A DNA stretch of 64,000 nucleotides from CAWFQB01 sp965277875 (lineage in GTDB: Bacteria; Armatimonadota; Chthonomonadetes; Chthonomonadales; Chthonomonadaceae), in contig CBDIDV010000002.1 of assembly GCA_965277875.1 (NCBI GenBank), forward strand, positions 2,294,001 to 2,358,000. The letters run 5' to 3'. The notes under the pieces were generated by a model. It saw nothing but the letters and a program-made list of their open reading frames with translations. It was not told the DNA's origin and did no database searches. The number at the start of each line of letters is the position of its first letter. Positions within the stretch are counted from its first letter, which is position 1. Below are positions 16,246 through 25,516 of this stretch, piece after piece. Both the position numbers and the translations under genes were made by a program.

Positions 16246-17400
16246 TCAAACCTGGGTATAAACGCCCCGCCCGGCCACGTATGTCTGCCGTACCGTGCCG
16301 TCGGCATTGAGAAGGGTCAGGTCGGCGTCGTAGCCGGGACGCAGCAGTCCTTTGCGATGTGCCAGGCCAAGCGCGTTCAGGGCGTTGTACGAGGTCATGC
16401 GGGCGCGTTCGGGCAGGCTGAACGGCACGGCGTTTGCGAATGCGCGGTCGAGTGTCAGCAAACTGCCCGCAAGCGTGCCGTCCGGCAGCCGCGCCGTGCC
16501 GTCGCGCACCACGACCGGCAGGTCCCCCAGCGAAAACGCATATCCTTCCGCCATGCCCGCGCCCGGTATGCCGTCCGAAATCAAAATCACGCCTGCCGCG
16601 GTCTTAGCATTGATTAAAGCGCGGCAGCTTGCCGGGTGGACGTGAGCATTGTCCCAGATCAGTTCCGCGCTCAGTTCAGGACGGGCCATGACTGCGCCGA
16701 CCACGCCCGGTTCGCGGCTGTCTAAGGGACGCATGGCGTTGTAGCAGTGCGTGACGTGCCGCGCCCCCGCATCAATGGCCTCGCACACCTGAGCATACGT
16801 GGCGTCCGTATGTCCGATTGACGCCACAATGCCGTGTGACGCGAGAAAGCGGACGAGATCCAGCCCGCCCTCCATTTCCGGGGCCAGCGTGACCACGCGC
16901 ACCGCGTTCAGATCATTCCCGCACTCCCGCTTGAGTTCTTCCACATCCGGCGGGCGCACATACGCGCCGGGCTGTGCGCCTTTTTTCTTCGGGTTGATGT
17001 ACGGCCCTTCCAGATGACAGCCCAGCACACAAGCTCCGGTCGCGCCATTATCAGGCGAGCGCGTATGCCGCGCTGTCACAGCGAGCGCGTATGCCTGCTG
17101 CGCCCATGCCGCCGTTATCGTCGTCGCCAGAAAGCCCGTGACGCCATGCCGCGCAAGGTGTGCGGCGATGGCATCCAGCGCGTCGCCCGTGCCTTCCATC
17201 ACATAGCGCCCCGCCCCGCCATGAACATGAATGTCCACAAAACCGGGCAGCAGCAGCGCGTCGCGGGCGTCTATGTCGCCGTGCTGCGGACGCGCCGCCC
17301 CTGATGGCTCCAGAGCGGCGATACGCCCGTCCTCGACCGTGACCATCATTTGTTCGCGCTCACCCTGCGCGTCCGCCATCCGCCCCGCCAGTATCCGCAA
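16246..17400 (-). CDS. nagA: N-acetylglucosamine-6-phosphate deacetylase
   Basis: Amidohydrolase-superfamily enzyme releasing acetate from GlcNAc-6-P in amino-sugar catabolism or cell-wall recycling. Visible signatures are L-P-G-F-V-D-I-H-V-H-G-G (metal-binding H-x-H), H-L-E-G-P-Y-I-N-P-K-K-K-G-A-Q, S-I-G-H-T-D-A, H-C-Y-N-A-M, and L-I-S-D-G-I-P-G-A-G (catalytic Asp). I set the start at TTG 17400, which has AAGGA about 10 nt upstream and gives 384 residues, the usual size. The frame is open to an ATG at 17553, but that extension is basic and unlike the family. No nagB or transport gene adjoins it. Confidence 0.93.
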   Translation of the reverse strand: MRILAGRMADAQGEREQMMVTVEDGRIAALEPSGAARPQHGDIDARDALLLPGFVDIHVHGGAGRYVMEGTGDALDAIAAHLARHGVTGFLATTITAAWAQQAYALAVTARHTRSPDNGATGACVLGCHLEGPYINPKKKGAQPGAYVRPPDVEELKRECGNDLNAVRVVTLAPEMEGGLDLVRFLASHGIVASIGHTDATYAQVCEAIDAGARHVTHCYNAMRPLDSREPGVVGAVMARPELSAELIWDNAHVHPASCRALINAKTAAGVILISDGIPGAGMAEGYAFSLGDLPVVVRDGTARLPDGTLAGSLLTLDRAFANAVPFSLPERARMTSYNALNALGLAHRKGLLRPGYDADLTLLNADGTVRQTYVAGRGVYTQV

Positions 17401-17501
17401 AGTGTTTGTTCCTTGTTGTTTGTGGTTTGTTGGCGTTTTGATTCTTGTCAGGCGGGTATTTATCCTTCTTTTGCACCGCCCATTCGCGTATACAGACATA
17501 A

Positions 17502-17532
17502 AGAGGGCCGCAGCATAATACTGCGGCCCTCT
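17502..17532 (-). terminator. hairpin terminator behind the annealase-like gene
   Basis: A 12-bp perfect stem (AGAGGGCCGCAG and complement) with a 7-nt loop, read on the minus strand and followed by a short TTAT tract. It separates the upstream minus-strand gene from nagA. Confidence 0.7.
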
Positions 17533-17572
17533 TCTCAAACAAAAAACAAACAACGAGCAACTTACAACTTTC

Positions 17573-18403
17573 TCACGCCGCCTGCAGCGTCTTGATAAGT
17601 TCGCTGGCCTGCGCCTGCGTCAGACCGGGCAGACCGTCCACGCTGAACTTGTCTTTGGCGACCGATTCGACATCCAGGCTGCGCCGTCGTCCCAGGCTGC
17701 GTATGGCCTCGATCTGCGCTTCCGTGACCGGGTTGGCGAGCGGATTACGCATTTCGGCGGGAATGGGCGTCGGCTCGGAAGGACGCGGCGCGGCAGCCTT
17801 GATCGGCGCGGCAGGGACGGTCGCAGTCGGCGCGTATTCCGTCTTCGCGCTGTGGATACCGTTTCCATTGCTGCTGTTGCTGCCGCTTCCGTTGCCATTG
17901 CCGCTGCTGTTGCTGCCGCTTCCGACGGGAACCGGATTGCCGTTTCTGCCGTTTCCGCTCTGCCCGCTACTGTAATTGGTCGCGGCGCGGGCGGGGATGC
18001 TGCGCGTACTGCGGCCTGGCCCGGACGCGTAGCCCCGTTCCGGCGCCCCGTCGCGGATGTCGTCGTCGCTGAGTTCTTCCAGCGCGGCCATGCCGACATT
18101 GACGGCATCGCGCAGGGCGCGGGCTTTGGCGCGCGTCTCGGCCAGCCGGATCAGGCACGTCTGCATGGCGGGCGCGACGTTGTTGGGCGCGGCGTCCCCG
18201 ATGCCATGAAACTCCCTCAGTACGCCATCTTTTTCCAGCGTCACCGTGGCCGTGCAGATCGCCACATTCTTGTTCGTCTCATTGGGTATCTGCACCAGGC
18301 CCGTAACGATGGATTTAAGCCCCTGCTCGTGGCTCATTGCCAAAAGTCCCGAGTAAAGTACAAATTGTTTGCCCTGCCGCTCTACTAAAAATTCTTTTCT
18401 CAT
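17573..18403 (-). CDS. Rad52/phage-annealase-like protein with Gly-Ser-Asn linker
   Basis: A 276-residue protein in three parts. Residues 1-112 form a conserved domain: R-Q-G-K-Q-F-V-L-Y-S-G-L-L at ~9-21, G-I-G-D-A-A-P-N-N-V at ~67-76 and I-R-L-A-E-T-R-A-K-A-R-A-L-R-D at ~85-99. The x-A-E-T-R-A-x-x-R-A-L-R block recalls Rad52-like and phage single-strand-annealing proteins. Residues ~120-220 are a disordered Gly/Ser/Asn linker. Residues ~225-275 form a small helical domain (V-T-E-A-Q-I-E-A-I-R-S-L, then L-T-Q-A-Q-A-S-E-L-I) seen at the C-termini of recombinases and ssDNA-binding proteins. The ATG at 18403 has GGAAAGG upstream. A DNA-repair role is inferred from these motifs only; no phage genes surround it. 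Confidence 0.7.
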   Translation of the reverse strand: MRKEFLVERQGKQFVLYSGLLAMSHEQGLKSIVTGLVQIPNETNKNVAICTATVTLEKDGVLREFHGIGDAAPNNVAPAMQTCLIRLAETRAKARALRDAVNVGMAALEELSDDDIRDGAPERGYASGPGRSTRSIPARAATNYSSGQSGNGRNGNPVPVGSGSNSSGNGNGSGSNSSNGNGIHSAKTEYAPTATVPAAPIKAAAPRPSEPTPIPAEMRNPLANPVTEAQIEAIRSLGRRRSLDVESVAKDKFSVDGLPGLTQAQASELIKTLQAA

Positions 18404-18946
18404 CTGAACCTTTCCAGCAGCAAATTGCTGATGCCGCCTGTTCAAGCAGTCAATACAATGTCCATTATGCAGCACATGGTACGCTTTCACGTCTATCGAA
18501 AAACTGTCCTATCCGGCGGCAAATTCAGCCTATTAGATGTACTACGGCGTACACGCAAAAACCGGAAAATGCTTTGAAAAACATAAAACCACACACTGCT
18601 TTTGTTCAGGCAATACACATGATTTGGTACTTTAGTGTACCATGATAGTAGACACCTGTGCGATCTACTACACTGCCGCGTCACCAACAGGAACAAGTAT
18701 TTCCGATTTATTTTTGCGCTATTTCCTAGCTATTTTTACGTGTGAACCAGGGGCAACGTCTATTAGAACATGCCAACGACAACCCCTTTAGCAGACAGAT
18801 GCAAGCCGTCTGTCCGCTTGACATTGCGGGCGTATGGTTGTAGACTCCCCCTTGTATGCCGATAATACGGTTGTTTCGCATTATTTGACCGTTGTTCACC
18901 CGATTATCGGAGATTGGTTCTGGAGAAAAGGAAAGGAGGACAACTT
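18404..18946. other. divergent intergenic region
   Basis: This 543-bp spacer between two divergent genes holds the plus-strand promoter at 18818-18846. No coding frame with family resemblance is visible. Around 18629 there is a small GGTAC/GTACC inverted repeat. Confidence 0.45.
18818..18846 (+). promoter_or_regulatory. sigma-70-type promoter for the G5-3D gene
   Basis: TTGACA at 18818-18823 and TAGACT at 18841-18846 with a 17-bp spacer, about 100 bp before the start codon. Confidence 0.7.
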
Positions 18947-19657
18947 ATGTCCTGCACCTCCCCCGCCCTCGCGCGGCTGTTTGCCCCCGCCCTCACCATC
19001 CTGGGAATCGTGTCCCTGGCGACCGGCCTGTCGGGAGCGCCGCGCGGCAAGGATGGCCCGCAAAGCTCTGTGCGCCCGCCTAATGCGGAAGTGACCGCTG
19101 CCGCGACTGTGCGTAAAGTGGTACAGCGCAGTCCACTCCCCTACTCCGTTGTGAGAAAGCCCTCGCCCGTCCTGCGTGTCGGCAGCAACCGCACCATTCG
19201 CAGCGGCGTCAACGGTCAGCAGGAGCAGACGTTTCGCGTGTTCGCCCAGCCGGACGGCACGGAACTAAAGCGCGAACTCATCGCGACCCGCGTTCTCAAA
19301 GCCGCGCAGCCTGAAATTGTTGAGGAAGGCTATACCGCGCAACTGCCGTCACGCGGCTACTTTTCCGGGCGGCGCATCATTACGATGAACGCGACCTGGT
19401 ACGATCCCTACCACGACGGCAGCAACGATCACGGGCGCACGTTTACGGGTGTCATGGCCGGGTACGGCGTGGTCGCGGTAGATCCCCATTTCATGCCGCT
19501 CGGTACGCGCCTGTATATCGAAGGCTACGGTTACGCGGTCGCCGCCGACACGGGCGGGGCCATCAAGGGCAATCGCATTGACCTTGCCATCGACTCGCAG
19601 CACGACGTAAAGAATGTGCGCGACATGAAGCACGTCCGCGTTCATATTCTGGACTGA
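18947..19657 (+). CDS. secreted G5-3D domain protein (YabE/Rpf-like)
   Basis: Residues 1-32 carry a signal or anchor segment. A G5 domain follows at about 80-135 (E-Q-T-F-R-V-F-A-Q-P-D-G-T-E-L, then I-V-E-E-G). The C-terminal 3D double-psi barrel has M-N-A-T-W-Y-D-P, then T-F-T-G-V-M-A-G-Y-G-V-V-A-V-D-P, P-L-G-T-R-L-Y-I-E-G-Y-G, and the three conserved Asp in A-D-T-G-G-A-I-K-G-N-R-I-D. Such proteins are probable lytic transglycosylases or peptidoglycan-remodelling factors. The ATG at 18947 follows AAGGAGG. It sits directly before rsmA, mirroring the Bacillus order yabE-rnmV-ksgA without rnmV. Confidence 0.9.
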   Translation: MSCTSPALARLFAPALTILGIVSLATGLSGAPRGKDGPQSSVRPPNAEVTAAATVRKVVQRSPLPYSVVRKPSPVLRVGSNRTIRSGVNGQQEQTFRVFAQPDGTELKRELIATRVLKAAQPEIVEEGYTAQLPSRGYFSGRRIITMNATWYDPYHDGSNDHGRTFTGVMAGYGVVAVDPHFMPLGTRLYIEGYGYAVAADTGGAIKGNRIDLAIDSQHDVKNVRDMKHVRVHILD

Positions 19658-19757
19658 TCCGCGCCTTATCCTCTCGTTCGCCTCCTGTCCGGCCTCGTCT
19701 TTTGATAGCGAACGGGCAGGAGGGAACGACCCGGTAAGAGCCTGCGTAACTCACGAT

Positions 19758-20639
19758 ATGGATTACGACCCGGTTTCTCCCAGGCAGGCCACCGATCTGC
19801 TCAAAATGCACGGCCTGCGCGCTCAAAAGCGGCTGGGCCAAAACTTCCTTGTTGACCGCAATACCCTGGAGCGTATCGTTCGGGCCGCCGATTTGCAGCC
19901 CGACGAACCCGTTCTGGAGATCGGCAGCGGCTTGGGCGCGCTGACCCTTGCCCTCGCCGCCGTGTCTCCCCGCGTGACGAGCATAGAAATTGACCGGCAT
20001 CTGGAACCCGTGCTGCGCGAGGTGACGGCCGCGCATTCTAATGTTCACCTGGTGTTCGCCGATTTCCTGCTGAAAGACTCTACCGGCCCGCTTTTCGACG
20101 AGGCATTCGGCGACCGGCAGGGCGTGATCGTCGCCAACATCCCCTACTACATCACGACGCCCATTCTGGAACGGCTGATAGAACACAAGTCCCGCCTGCG
20201 CCGCATCGTCCTGCTCGTGCAGCACGAGTTCGCCAATCGCGCCGTGGCCCGCCACGACACCGAGGATTACGGCGCGATGTCCGTGTACGTGCAGTACCAC
20301 ATGCGCCCGGAAATCGTCGGCACGGTTCCGCGCACCGTTTTCATCCCCTCGCCCGAAGTCGGGTCGGCCATTCTCGCCCTTGATCCCGTGGTTCCTGGAA
20401 CCGTGGCCGTGCGCGACGAACAGCGGTTTTCCCACATGGTACGCGCCGGCTTCGCACAGCGCCGCAAGACCCTGCTCAACGCCCTGATGCGCGCCCCCGC
20501 TTCGTTCGAGTTGGGCTACGGCATGGACGACCGCGCCCGCGTGGAAAGCCTGCTCGCCCGCGCCGGCATTGACGGCGGGCGACGCGGCGAGACCCTCAGC
20601 ATCGAAGAGTTCGCCCGCCTCGCCAACATAGAAGATTAA
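19758..20639 (+). CDS. rsmA: 16S rRNA (adenine1518-N6/adenine1519-N6)-dimethyltransferase
   Basis: A 293-residue KsgA/RsmA protein. Signatures are L-G-Q-N-F-L-V-D at ~32-39, the SAM-binding V-L-E-I-G-S-G-L-G-A-L-T, and the catalytic N-I-P-Y-Y-I-T-T-P-I. The C-terminal P-R-T-V-F-I-P-S-P-E-V-G-S-A and F-A-Q-R-R-K-T-L-L-N-A-L are family hallmarks. It dimethylates two adjacent adenosines near the 3' end of 16S rRNA during 30S maturation. It starts at ATG 19758, 100 bp behind the G5-3D gene; the DUF512 gene follows by 44 bp, so an operon is likely. Confidence 0.96.
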   Translation: MDYDPVSPRQATDLLKMHGLRAQKRLGQNFLVDRNTLERIVRAADLQPDEPVLEIGSGLGALTLALAAVSPRVTSIEIDRHLEPVLREVTAAHSNVHLVFADFLLKDSTGPLFDEAFGDRQGVIVANIPYYITTPILERLIEHKSRLRRIVLLVQHEFANRAVARHDTEDYGAMSVYVQYHMRPEIVGTVPRTVFIPSPEVGSAILALDPVVPGTVAVRDEQRFSHMVRAGFAQRRKTLLNALMRAPASFELGYGMDDRARVESLLARAGIDGGRRGETLSIEEFARLANIED

Positions 20640-20683
20640 GTCGCGTTTGCATTTCTTCCGTGCAAGCGGTACAATGGGCTAAT

Positions 20684-22192
20684 ATGTCGGAAATTTTCCT
20701 CAAAAATGTTGACGCCCTGATCGTCAACGCCGTTACTATGGGCAGCCCCGCCGAGCGCGCGGGCGTTCGCGTGGGCGATCTTTTGCAGCAGATCAATGGC
20801 CGGCCGGTGATTGACATTCTGGATTACCGCTTTCACAGCGCGGATGTCAAACTCACGCTGACCCTGCTGCGCGACGGCCAAACGCTTACTGTCGAGGCGC
20901 AGAAGCGCGTGGACGCCGACCTGGGACTTGGCTTCGAGTATGATCTGGGCGACCGCGTACATACCTGCAAAAACAAGTGCGTGTTCTGCTTCATCCACCA
21001 GCAGCCCAAGAAAATGCGTAAGTCGCTGTATTTGATGGACGACGACTTCCGCCTGTCCTTTATGCACGGCAACTATGTCACGCTGACCAACCTCAGTGCT
21101 GAAGAATGGGCGCGTATTCTGGAGCAGAAACTTTCGCCGCTGTATGTATCGGTTCATGCCACCGACCCCGATTTGCGCCAGACCCTGCTGGGCCGCAAAA
21201 CGCCCACGCCCATCCTGCCCCAGATCCGCGAACTCGCATCTCATGGCGTTGACGTTCATGCTCAGGTCGTCCTTTGCCCCGGCCTGAACGACGGCGATAA
21301 CCTGGATCGTACCCTGCGCGAACTGGCCCAGGAGCATCGTACCGTCACCAACAAGCGGGCCGGCGTCCCCTCCGTCGCCATCGTTCCCGTCGGCATGACC
21401 CGCTTTCGCGAACGTCTGCCGCAGCTTGCCCATGTCGAGCGCGACTATGCCCGCGAGATGATCGAGCGCGTCCACGCCCATGCGGAACATTTTGAGCAGA
21501 CGCTCGGCTCGCGTTTCGCATGGCTGGCCGATGAGTGGTACCACATCGCGCAGCAGCCGGTTCCGCCCCGCACCCATTACGAGGATTTTCCCCAACTGGA
21601 AGACGGTATCGGCACGATCCGCCTGTTTCTGGAGAACATGCGGCAGCTTATGCCCCGCCTGCCCGCCCGTGTGCCGGTTCCGGTTCAGGCCACGCTCGTT
21701 ACCGCTGAAATGCCCGCCGCGCATGTCCAAACGCTTGCCGACCGTCTGAACCGCATCGAGGGCGTCAGCATCAACGTCTGCGTCGTCAAAAACGACTTCT
21801 TTGGCGGCGACATCCACATCGCGGGCCTGCTGACCGCCCAGGACATTTTGGCGCAGCTAAAAACGTTTCAAGACTGCCATCCTACCGTCTATATTCCCAA
21901 AATCTGCCTGCGCGACGACACGCTGTTTCTGGATGATGTCACCCTGGACGAGGCGCGGGACTTGAGCGGGCTGGATTTGCGCGCGGTCGGCAACACGCCC
22001 CGCGATCTGGCTCAGGCGCTCGGTCTGGTGCGGCTTGCCCCCTCAACCCGCAGCGCGTCCCGCTGGATGATGGAAGACAAAGGCGAAAACAAGTCTGATG
22101 GCGACAACGTAGAAGACGGCAGTGCGCGGGACAACATGCAGGCTGAGGCGGACAGCCGCTTACCGGCTGAACCGGCGTCTTCGGCCCGCTGA
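20684..22192 (+). CDS. PDZ-radical SAM-DUF512 protein
   Basis: A 502-residue protein with three regions. A PDZ-like N-terminus (M-G-S-P-A-E-R-A-G-V-R-V-G-D) comes first. A degenerate radical SAM region follows, with the cluster motif C-K-N-K-C-V-F-C-F and then V-S-V-H-A-T-D-P-D-L-R. The C-terminal DUF512 domain begins around P-V-G-M-T-R-F-R and contains F-F-G-G-D-I-H-I-A-G-L-L. The family was first noted as an FeS oxidoreductase-like protein of cyanobacteria and clostridia; its reaction is not established. A Ser/Glu-rich tail of ~35 residues is added. The ATG at 20684 lacks a clear SD; an in-frame GTG at 20660 is an alternative. Confidence 0.9.
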   Translation: MSEIFLKNVDALIVNAVTMGSPAERAGVRVGDLLQQINGRPVIDILDYRFHSADVKLTLTLLRDGQTLTVEAQKRVDADLGLGFEYDLGDRVHTCKNKCVFCFIHQQPKKMRKSLYLMDDDFRLSFMHGNYVTLTNLSAEEWARILEQKLSPLYVSVHATDPDLRQTLLGRKTPTPILPQIRELASHGVDVHAQVVLCPGLNDGDNLDRTLRELAQEHRTVTNKRAGVPSVAIVPVGMTRFRERLPQLAHVERDYAREMIERVHAHAEHFEQTLGSRFAWLADEWYHIAQQPVPPRTHYEDFPQLEDGIGTIRLFLENMRQLMPRLPARVPVPVQATLVTAEMPAAHVQTLADRLNRIEGVSINVCVVKNDFFGGDIHIAGLLTAQDILAQLKTFQDCHPTVYIPKICLRDDTLFLDDVTLDEARDLSGLDLRAVGNTPRDLAQALGLVRLAPSTRSASRWMMEDKGENKSDGDNVEDGSARDNMQAEADSRLPAEPASSAR

Positions 22193-22273
22193 CGTTTCGA
22201 TTCGCTGCCCCTCCGTATCCACAAAACAGCAGCAGCATCCCCGTTTGAAACGCGTTGAGGAGTATTTTCCCTT

Positions 22274-24472
22274 ATGCAGCAGCCACCCGACCAGACGACG
22301 CAGGACGCGAATGCACAGCCGACAAGCGCGTCCTCTGTGGAAGCGCGTTCCCCCTCTTTGCGCCCCGCCCGCATCAATCACAGCCGCCCTGCCCCGCATG
22401 CCCACACGGAAACCCACGTTGTTACGCGCGCCCTCGCCGCCAGGCAGCAGTTGTTTTTCGACCGGGAACTAAGCTGGCTGGACTTTAACGCCCGCGTACT
22501 TGCCGAGGCCGTCAACCCCGCACAGCCTCTTTTGGAACGTCTTAAATTTCTTGCCATTTACAGCAGCAACCTCGACGAGTTTTTCATGATCCACGTCCCC
22601 GGTATGCGCGAACGGGCCGACGAAGAGACCGGACGCGCGCCGAGTTCACGGGGCGTCAATCGTCGGCTGGAGGCCATACAGCAGAAACTCGCCCCGCAGC
22701 TTGCCATGCAGCGGCAGTGCCTGCTGGACCTGCTGCCCAGACTCGCCGAGCATAATGTTCGCCTTGTCGAGTATCACACCCTGGCCGACTTTGAGAAGCA
22801 GCGGCTGGAGCTGTATTTTGAAAGCGAGATTTTCCCCGTCCTCACGCCGCTCGCCGTAGATCCCGGCCACCCGTTCCCCTACATCTCCAACCTGAGCCTG
22901 AGCCTGGCCGTCGTCGTCCACGACCCACGGACGGGACAGGATCATTTTGCCCGCGTCAAGGTTCCGACCAAGCCCGCCCTGCCCCGGCTGGTTCCCGTGG
23001 CGGGCGCGCCCTGGAAGTTCGTGCTGCTGGAAGAGGTCATCACGGCTCATATCGGGCGGCTGTTTGCGGGCATGGAGGTGCGGGCCTGCTACCCCTTCCG
23101 CCTGACGCGCAACGCCGACCTGGAATTGCAGGAAGACGCCGCGAACGACCTGCTGGAGATGATCGAGGAGGAACTGGCGAAGCGGCGGTTTGGCGAGGTG
23201 GAGCGGCTGGAACTATCCCGCGCCATGCCGGACGACGTGCGTAAAACGCTGATCGGCGAACTGGGCGTCTCGGAAAACGAAGTGTATACCATTGACGGGA
23301 TGCTGCACATGGGCGACCTGATGCCGCTGACCGGCCTGGACGTGCCGGCCATCCGCGACAAGCCGTTCGTGCCGGCCATCGCCCCCGTCCTGCGCGGCGT
23401 CACCGACATGTTCGCCGTGATCCGCAAGCAGGATGTTCTGCTGCACCACCCCTATCAGGCGTTCGCCAGCGTGGTTGAATTCATCCGAGCCGCGGCAAGT
23501 GACCCGAACGTTCTTGCCATCAAGCACACATTGTACCGCACTAGCGGCGACTCGCCCATTTTGGAAGCCCTGATTGACGCCGCCGACGCGGGCAAGCAGG
23601 TGGCTTGTCTGGTCGAGTTGAAAGCCCGCTTCGACGAGCAAAACAACATCACCTGGGCCAAGCAGTTGGAGAAAGCGGGCGTCCATGTGGTCTACGGCCT
23701 GCTGGGACTGAAGACGCACTGCAAAGTAACGCTCGTGGTGCGGCGCGAAGAAGAGGGGTTGCGGCGCTATCTGCACGTCGGCACGGGCAACTACAACCCA
23801 CGCACGGCGGGCATCTATACGGACGTGGGCATCCTGACCTGCGCCCCGAACATGGGCATGGACGCCACCGACCTGTTCAACTTTTTGACCGGCTATGCGC
23901 GGCAGGAACAGTATCGCGCCTTTCTGGTTGCGCCCATTACATTGCGCCCCCGCCTGACGCAGATGATCGAGCGCGAAGCCGAAAAGCACACAGCCGAGAA
24001 TCCGGGCCGCATCGTCGCCAAGATGAACGCCCTGACCGACCAGTCGCTGATAAAGGCTCTGTATGCGGCCTCGCAGATGGGCGTACAGATTGACCTTATC
24101 ATACGCGGCATGTGCTGCCTGCGCCCCGGCGTTCCCGACCTGTCCGAGAACATCCGCGTGATGTCCCTCGTGGGCCGCTTTCTGGAACACAGCCGTATCT
24201 TCCATTTTCGCAACGGCGGCGACGACGAGATCTACATCGGCAGCGCGGACTGGATGGCCCGTAACCTGGATCGGCGCATCGAGGTCGTGATCCCCGTTAT
24301 CAGCCCCGAGATCCGCAAGACCCTGCGCGATGACGTGCTGCGCGTCCTCCTCGAAGACAATCAGCAGGCGTGGGACCTGGACGCGCAGGGCGTTTATACC
24401 CGCCGCCGTGTCCTGCCCGGCCAGCGCCGCCGCAGCGCGCAGAATACCCTTATGGAGTCGCTCGCGAAATAG
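22274..24472 (+). CDS. ppk1: polyphosphate kinase 1
   Basis: A 732-residue PPK1 that reversibly polymerises the ATP gamma-phosphate into polyphosphate. The N-terminal domain starts after a ~55-residue Ala/Pro/Gln-rich leader with F-F-D-R-E-L-S-W-L-D-F-N-A-R-V. Catalytic signatures are L-K-H-T-L-Y-R-T-S-G-D-S-P-I, V-E-L-K-A-R-F-D-E, G-L-K-T-H-C-K and the autophosphorylated-His segment R-Y-L-H-V-G-T-G-N-Y-N. The C-terminus has Y-I-G-S-A-D-W-M-x-R-N-L-D-R-R-I-E. The ATG at 22274 has GAGGAG upstream. No exopolyphosphatase gene is adjacent. Polyphosphate storage or stress tolerance is the expected role. Confidence 0.96.
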   Translation: MQQPPDQTTQDANAQPTSASSVEARSPSLRPARINHSRPAPHAHTETHVVTRALAARQQLFFDRELSWLDFNARVLAEAVNPAQPLLERLKFLAIYSSNLDEFFMIHVPGMRERADEETGRAPSSRGVNRRLEAIQQKLAPQLAMQRQCLLDLLPRLAEHNVRLVEYHTLADFEKQRLELYFESEIFPVLTPLAVDPGHPFPYISNLSLSLAVVVHDPRTGQDHFARVKVPTKPALPRLVPVAGAPWKFVLLEEVITAHIGRLFAGMEVRACYPFRLTRNADLELQEDAANDLLEMIEEELAKRRFGEVERLELSRAMPDDVRKTLIGELGVSENEVYTIDGMLHMGDLMPLTGLDVPAIRDKPFVPAIAPVLRGVTDMFAVIRKQDVLLHHPYQAFASVVEFIRAAASDPNVLAIKHTLYRTSGDSPILEALIDAADAGKQVACLVELKARFDEQNNITWAKQLEKAGVHVVYGLLGLKTHCKVTLVVRREEEGLRRYLHVGTGNYNPRTAGIYTDVGILTCAPNMGMDATDLFNFLTGYARQEQYRAFLVAPITLRPRLTQMIEREAEKHTAENPGRIVAKMNALTDQSLIKALYAASQMGVQIDLIIRGMCCLRPGVPDLSENIRVMSLVGRFLEHSRIFHFRNGGDDEIYIGSADWMARNLDRRIEVVIPVISPEIRKTLRDDVLRVLLEDNQQAWDLDAQGVYTRRRVLPGQRRRSAQNTLMESLAK

Positions 24473-24536
24473 ATTTTTTGTGAAATTGTACTGGCTTCAA
24501 ATGGCACAATGACGAGGCAGTACAACCAACAACCAA

Positions 24537-25496
24537 TCAAAGTGGCGGCAGCGACTTGAGCAGTTCTTCGCGGCGTGACTCCAGACCGAGAGGCAGTTGC
24601 AAACCTGTTCCTAACTCAGCCTGTGGTTCGTCCACTGTAAATCCCGGCGGGTCGGTGGCGATCTCGAACAGTACGCCCCCCGGCTCGTCGAAATAGATGC
24701 TGCGAAAGTATTTGCGGTCGCGAAAGCCGGTCACGTCCAGACCCGCCTCGGCGAGCGTTTCGCGCAGGGTTTGTTCCGCGCCGTCGTCCGGTACGCGCCA
24801 CGCCACATGATGAATGGTTCCCGGCCCGATCTGACCCGGCGGCGTTCCCGGCAGATTCAGCACGTCCAGAAACTTGCCCGCCCCGCCCGCCCCCAGCGCG
24901 TAGCGCGTTCGGTTTGCGTCCTGGGCCACGATGTCAAACCCCAGTGTATCCCGCAGCAGAACGTCGGTCGCGCCGGTCTCCCGCAAAGCCAGCGTGACGC
25001 TGTGCAGGCCACGTATGGCGGCGTCGGGCGCAATGCCGCCACTCTCCCACCATGCCGCCGCGTCCGCGTGTTTGCCGCCGATGTGATCCTCTACAAGTTC
25101 CACGCATAGGCCATCCTCGTCCCGAAACACGAGCGCCTGCTCTTCCATCGCAGCGCCTTCAAAGCGGGTCGTGGGTTCGTAAAAGGACAGGCCGCGCTCC
25201 GACAGCCGCTCCTCCCAAAACCCCAGCGCGTCCGGCGGCACGGCAAAAGCCACCGCGCTCGCCTGCCCGGTTCCTAATCGTCCGTCCGGCTTGTCCGGCC
25301 ACGGAAAGAAGGTGAGGATCGTACCCGGCGTTCCCTGCGCGTCGCCAAAGTAAAAGTGGTACGTGTCCGGCTCATCGAAATCCACGGTCTTCTTGACCAG
25401 GCGCAGTCCCAGCACGTTTGTATAGAACTCCAGATTGTGCCTGGGGTTTCGCGCTACCGCCGTGACATGGTGCAGGCCAAGCAAAGAAGTGTGCAT
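24537..25496 (-). CDS. ring-cleaving dioxygenase, glyoxalase/VOC family (MhqO-like)
   Basis: A 319-residue protein of two VOC modules. Module one begins G-L-H-H-V-T-A-V-A-R-N-P-R-H-N-L-E-F-Y (metal His) and ends F-R-D-E-D-G-L-C-V-E-L-V. Module two begins L-H-S-V-T-L-A-L and ends I-Y-F-D-E-P-G-G-V-L-F-E-I-A-T-D-P-P-G-F (metal Glu). Members of the MhqO/YkcA group act on quinones or catechol-like compounds. The ATG at 25496 has AAGGAG 9 nt upstream; another ATG at 25502 sits too close to that SD. It is 20 bp downstream of a haloacid dehalogenase gene, suggesting a small detoxification operon. Confidence 0.88.
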   Translation of the reverse strand: MHTSLLGLHHVTAVARNPRHNLEFYTNVLGLRLVKKTVDFDEPDTYHFYFGDAQGTPGTILTFFPWPDKPDGRLGTGQASAVAFAVPPDALGFWEERLSERGLSFYEPTTRFEGAAMEEQALVFRDEDGLCVELVEDHIGGKHADAAAWWESGGIAPDAAIRGLHSVTLALRETGATDVLLRDTLGFDIVAQDANRTRYALGAGGAGKFLDVLNLPGTPPGQIGPGTIHHVAWRVPDDGAEQTLRETLAEAGLDVTGFRDRKYFRSIYFDEPGGVLFEIATDPPGFTVDEPQAELGTGLQLPLGLESRREELLKSLPPL

Positions 25497-25516
25497 CGTC
25501 ATTGACTCCTTCGCGT

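Noticed and set aside
17401..17553. 51-residue extension of NagA
   Set aside because: It is basic and unlike the family; TTG 17400 has a well-placed AAGGA.
20636..21817. 393-codon minus-strand frame over the DUF512 gene
   Set aside because: It is antisense to a gene with clear radical SAM and DUF512 motifs.
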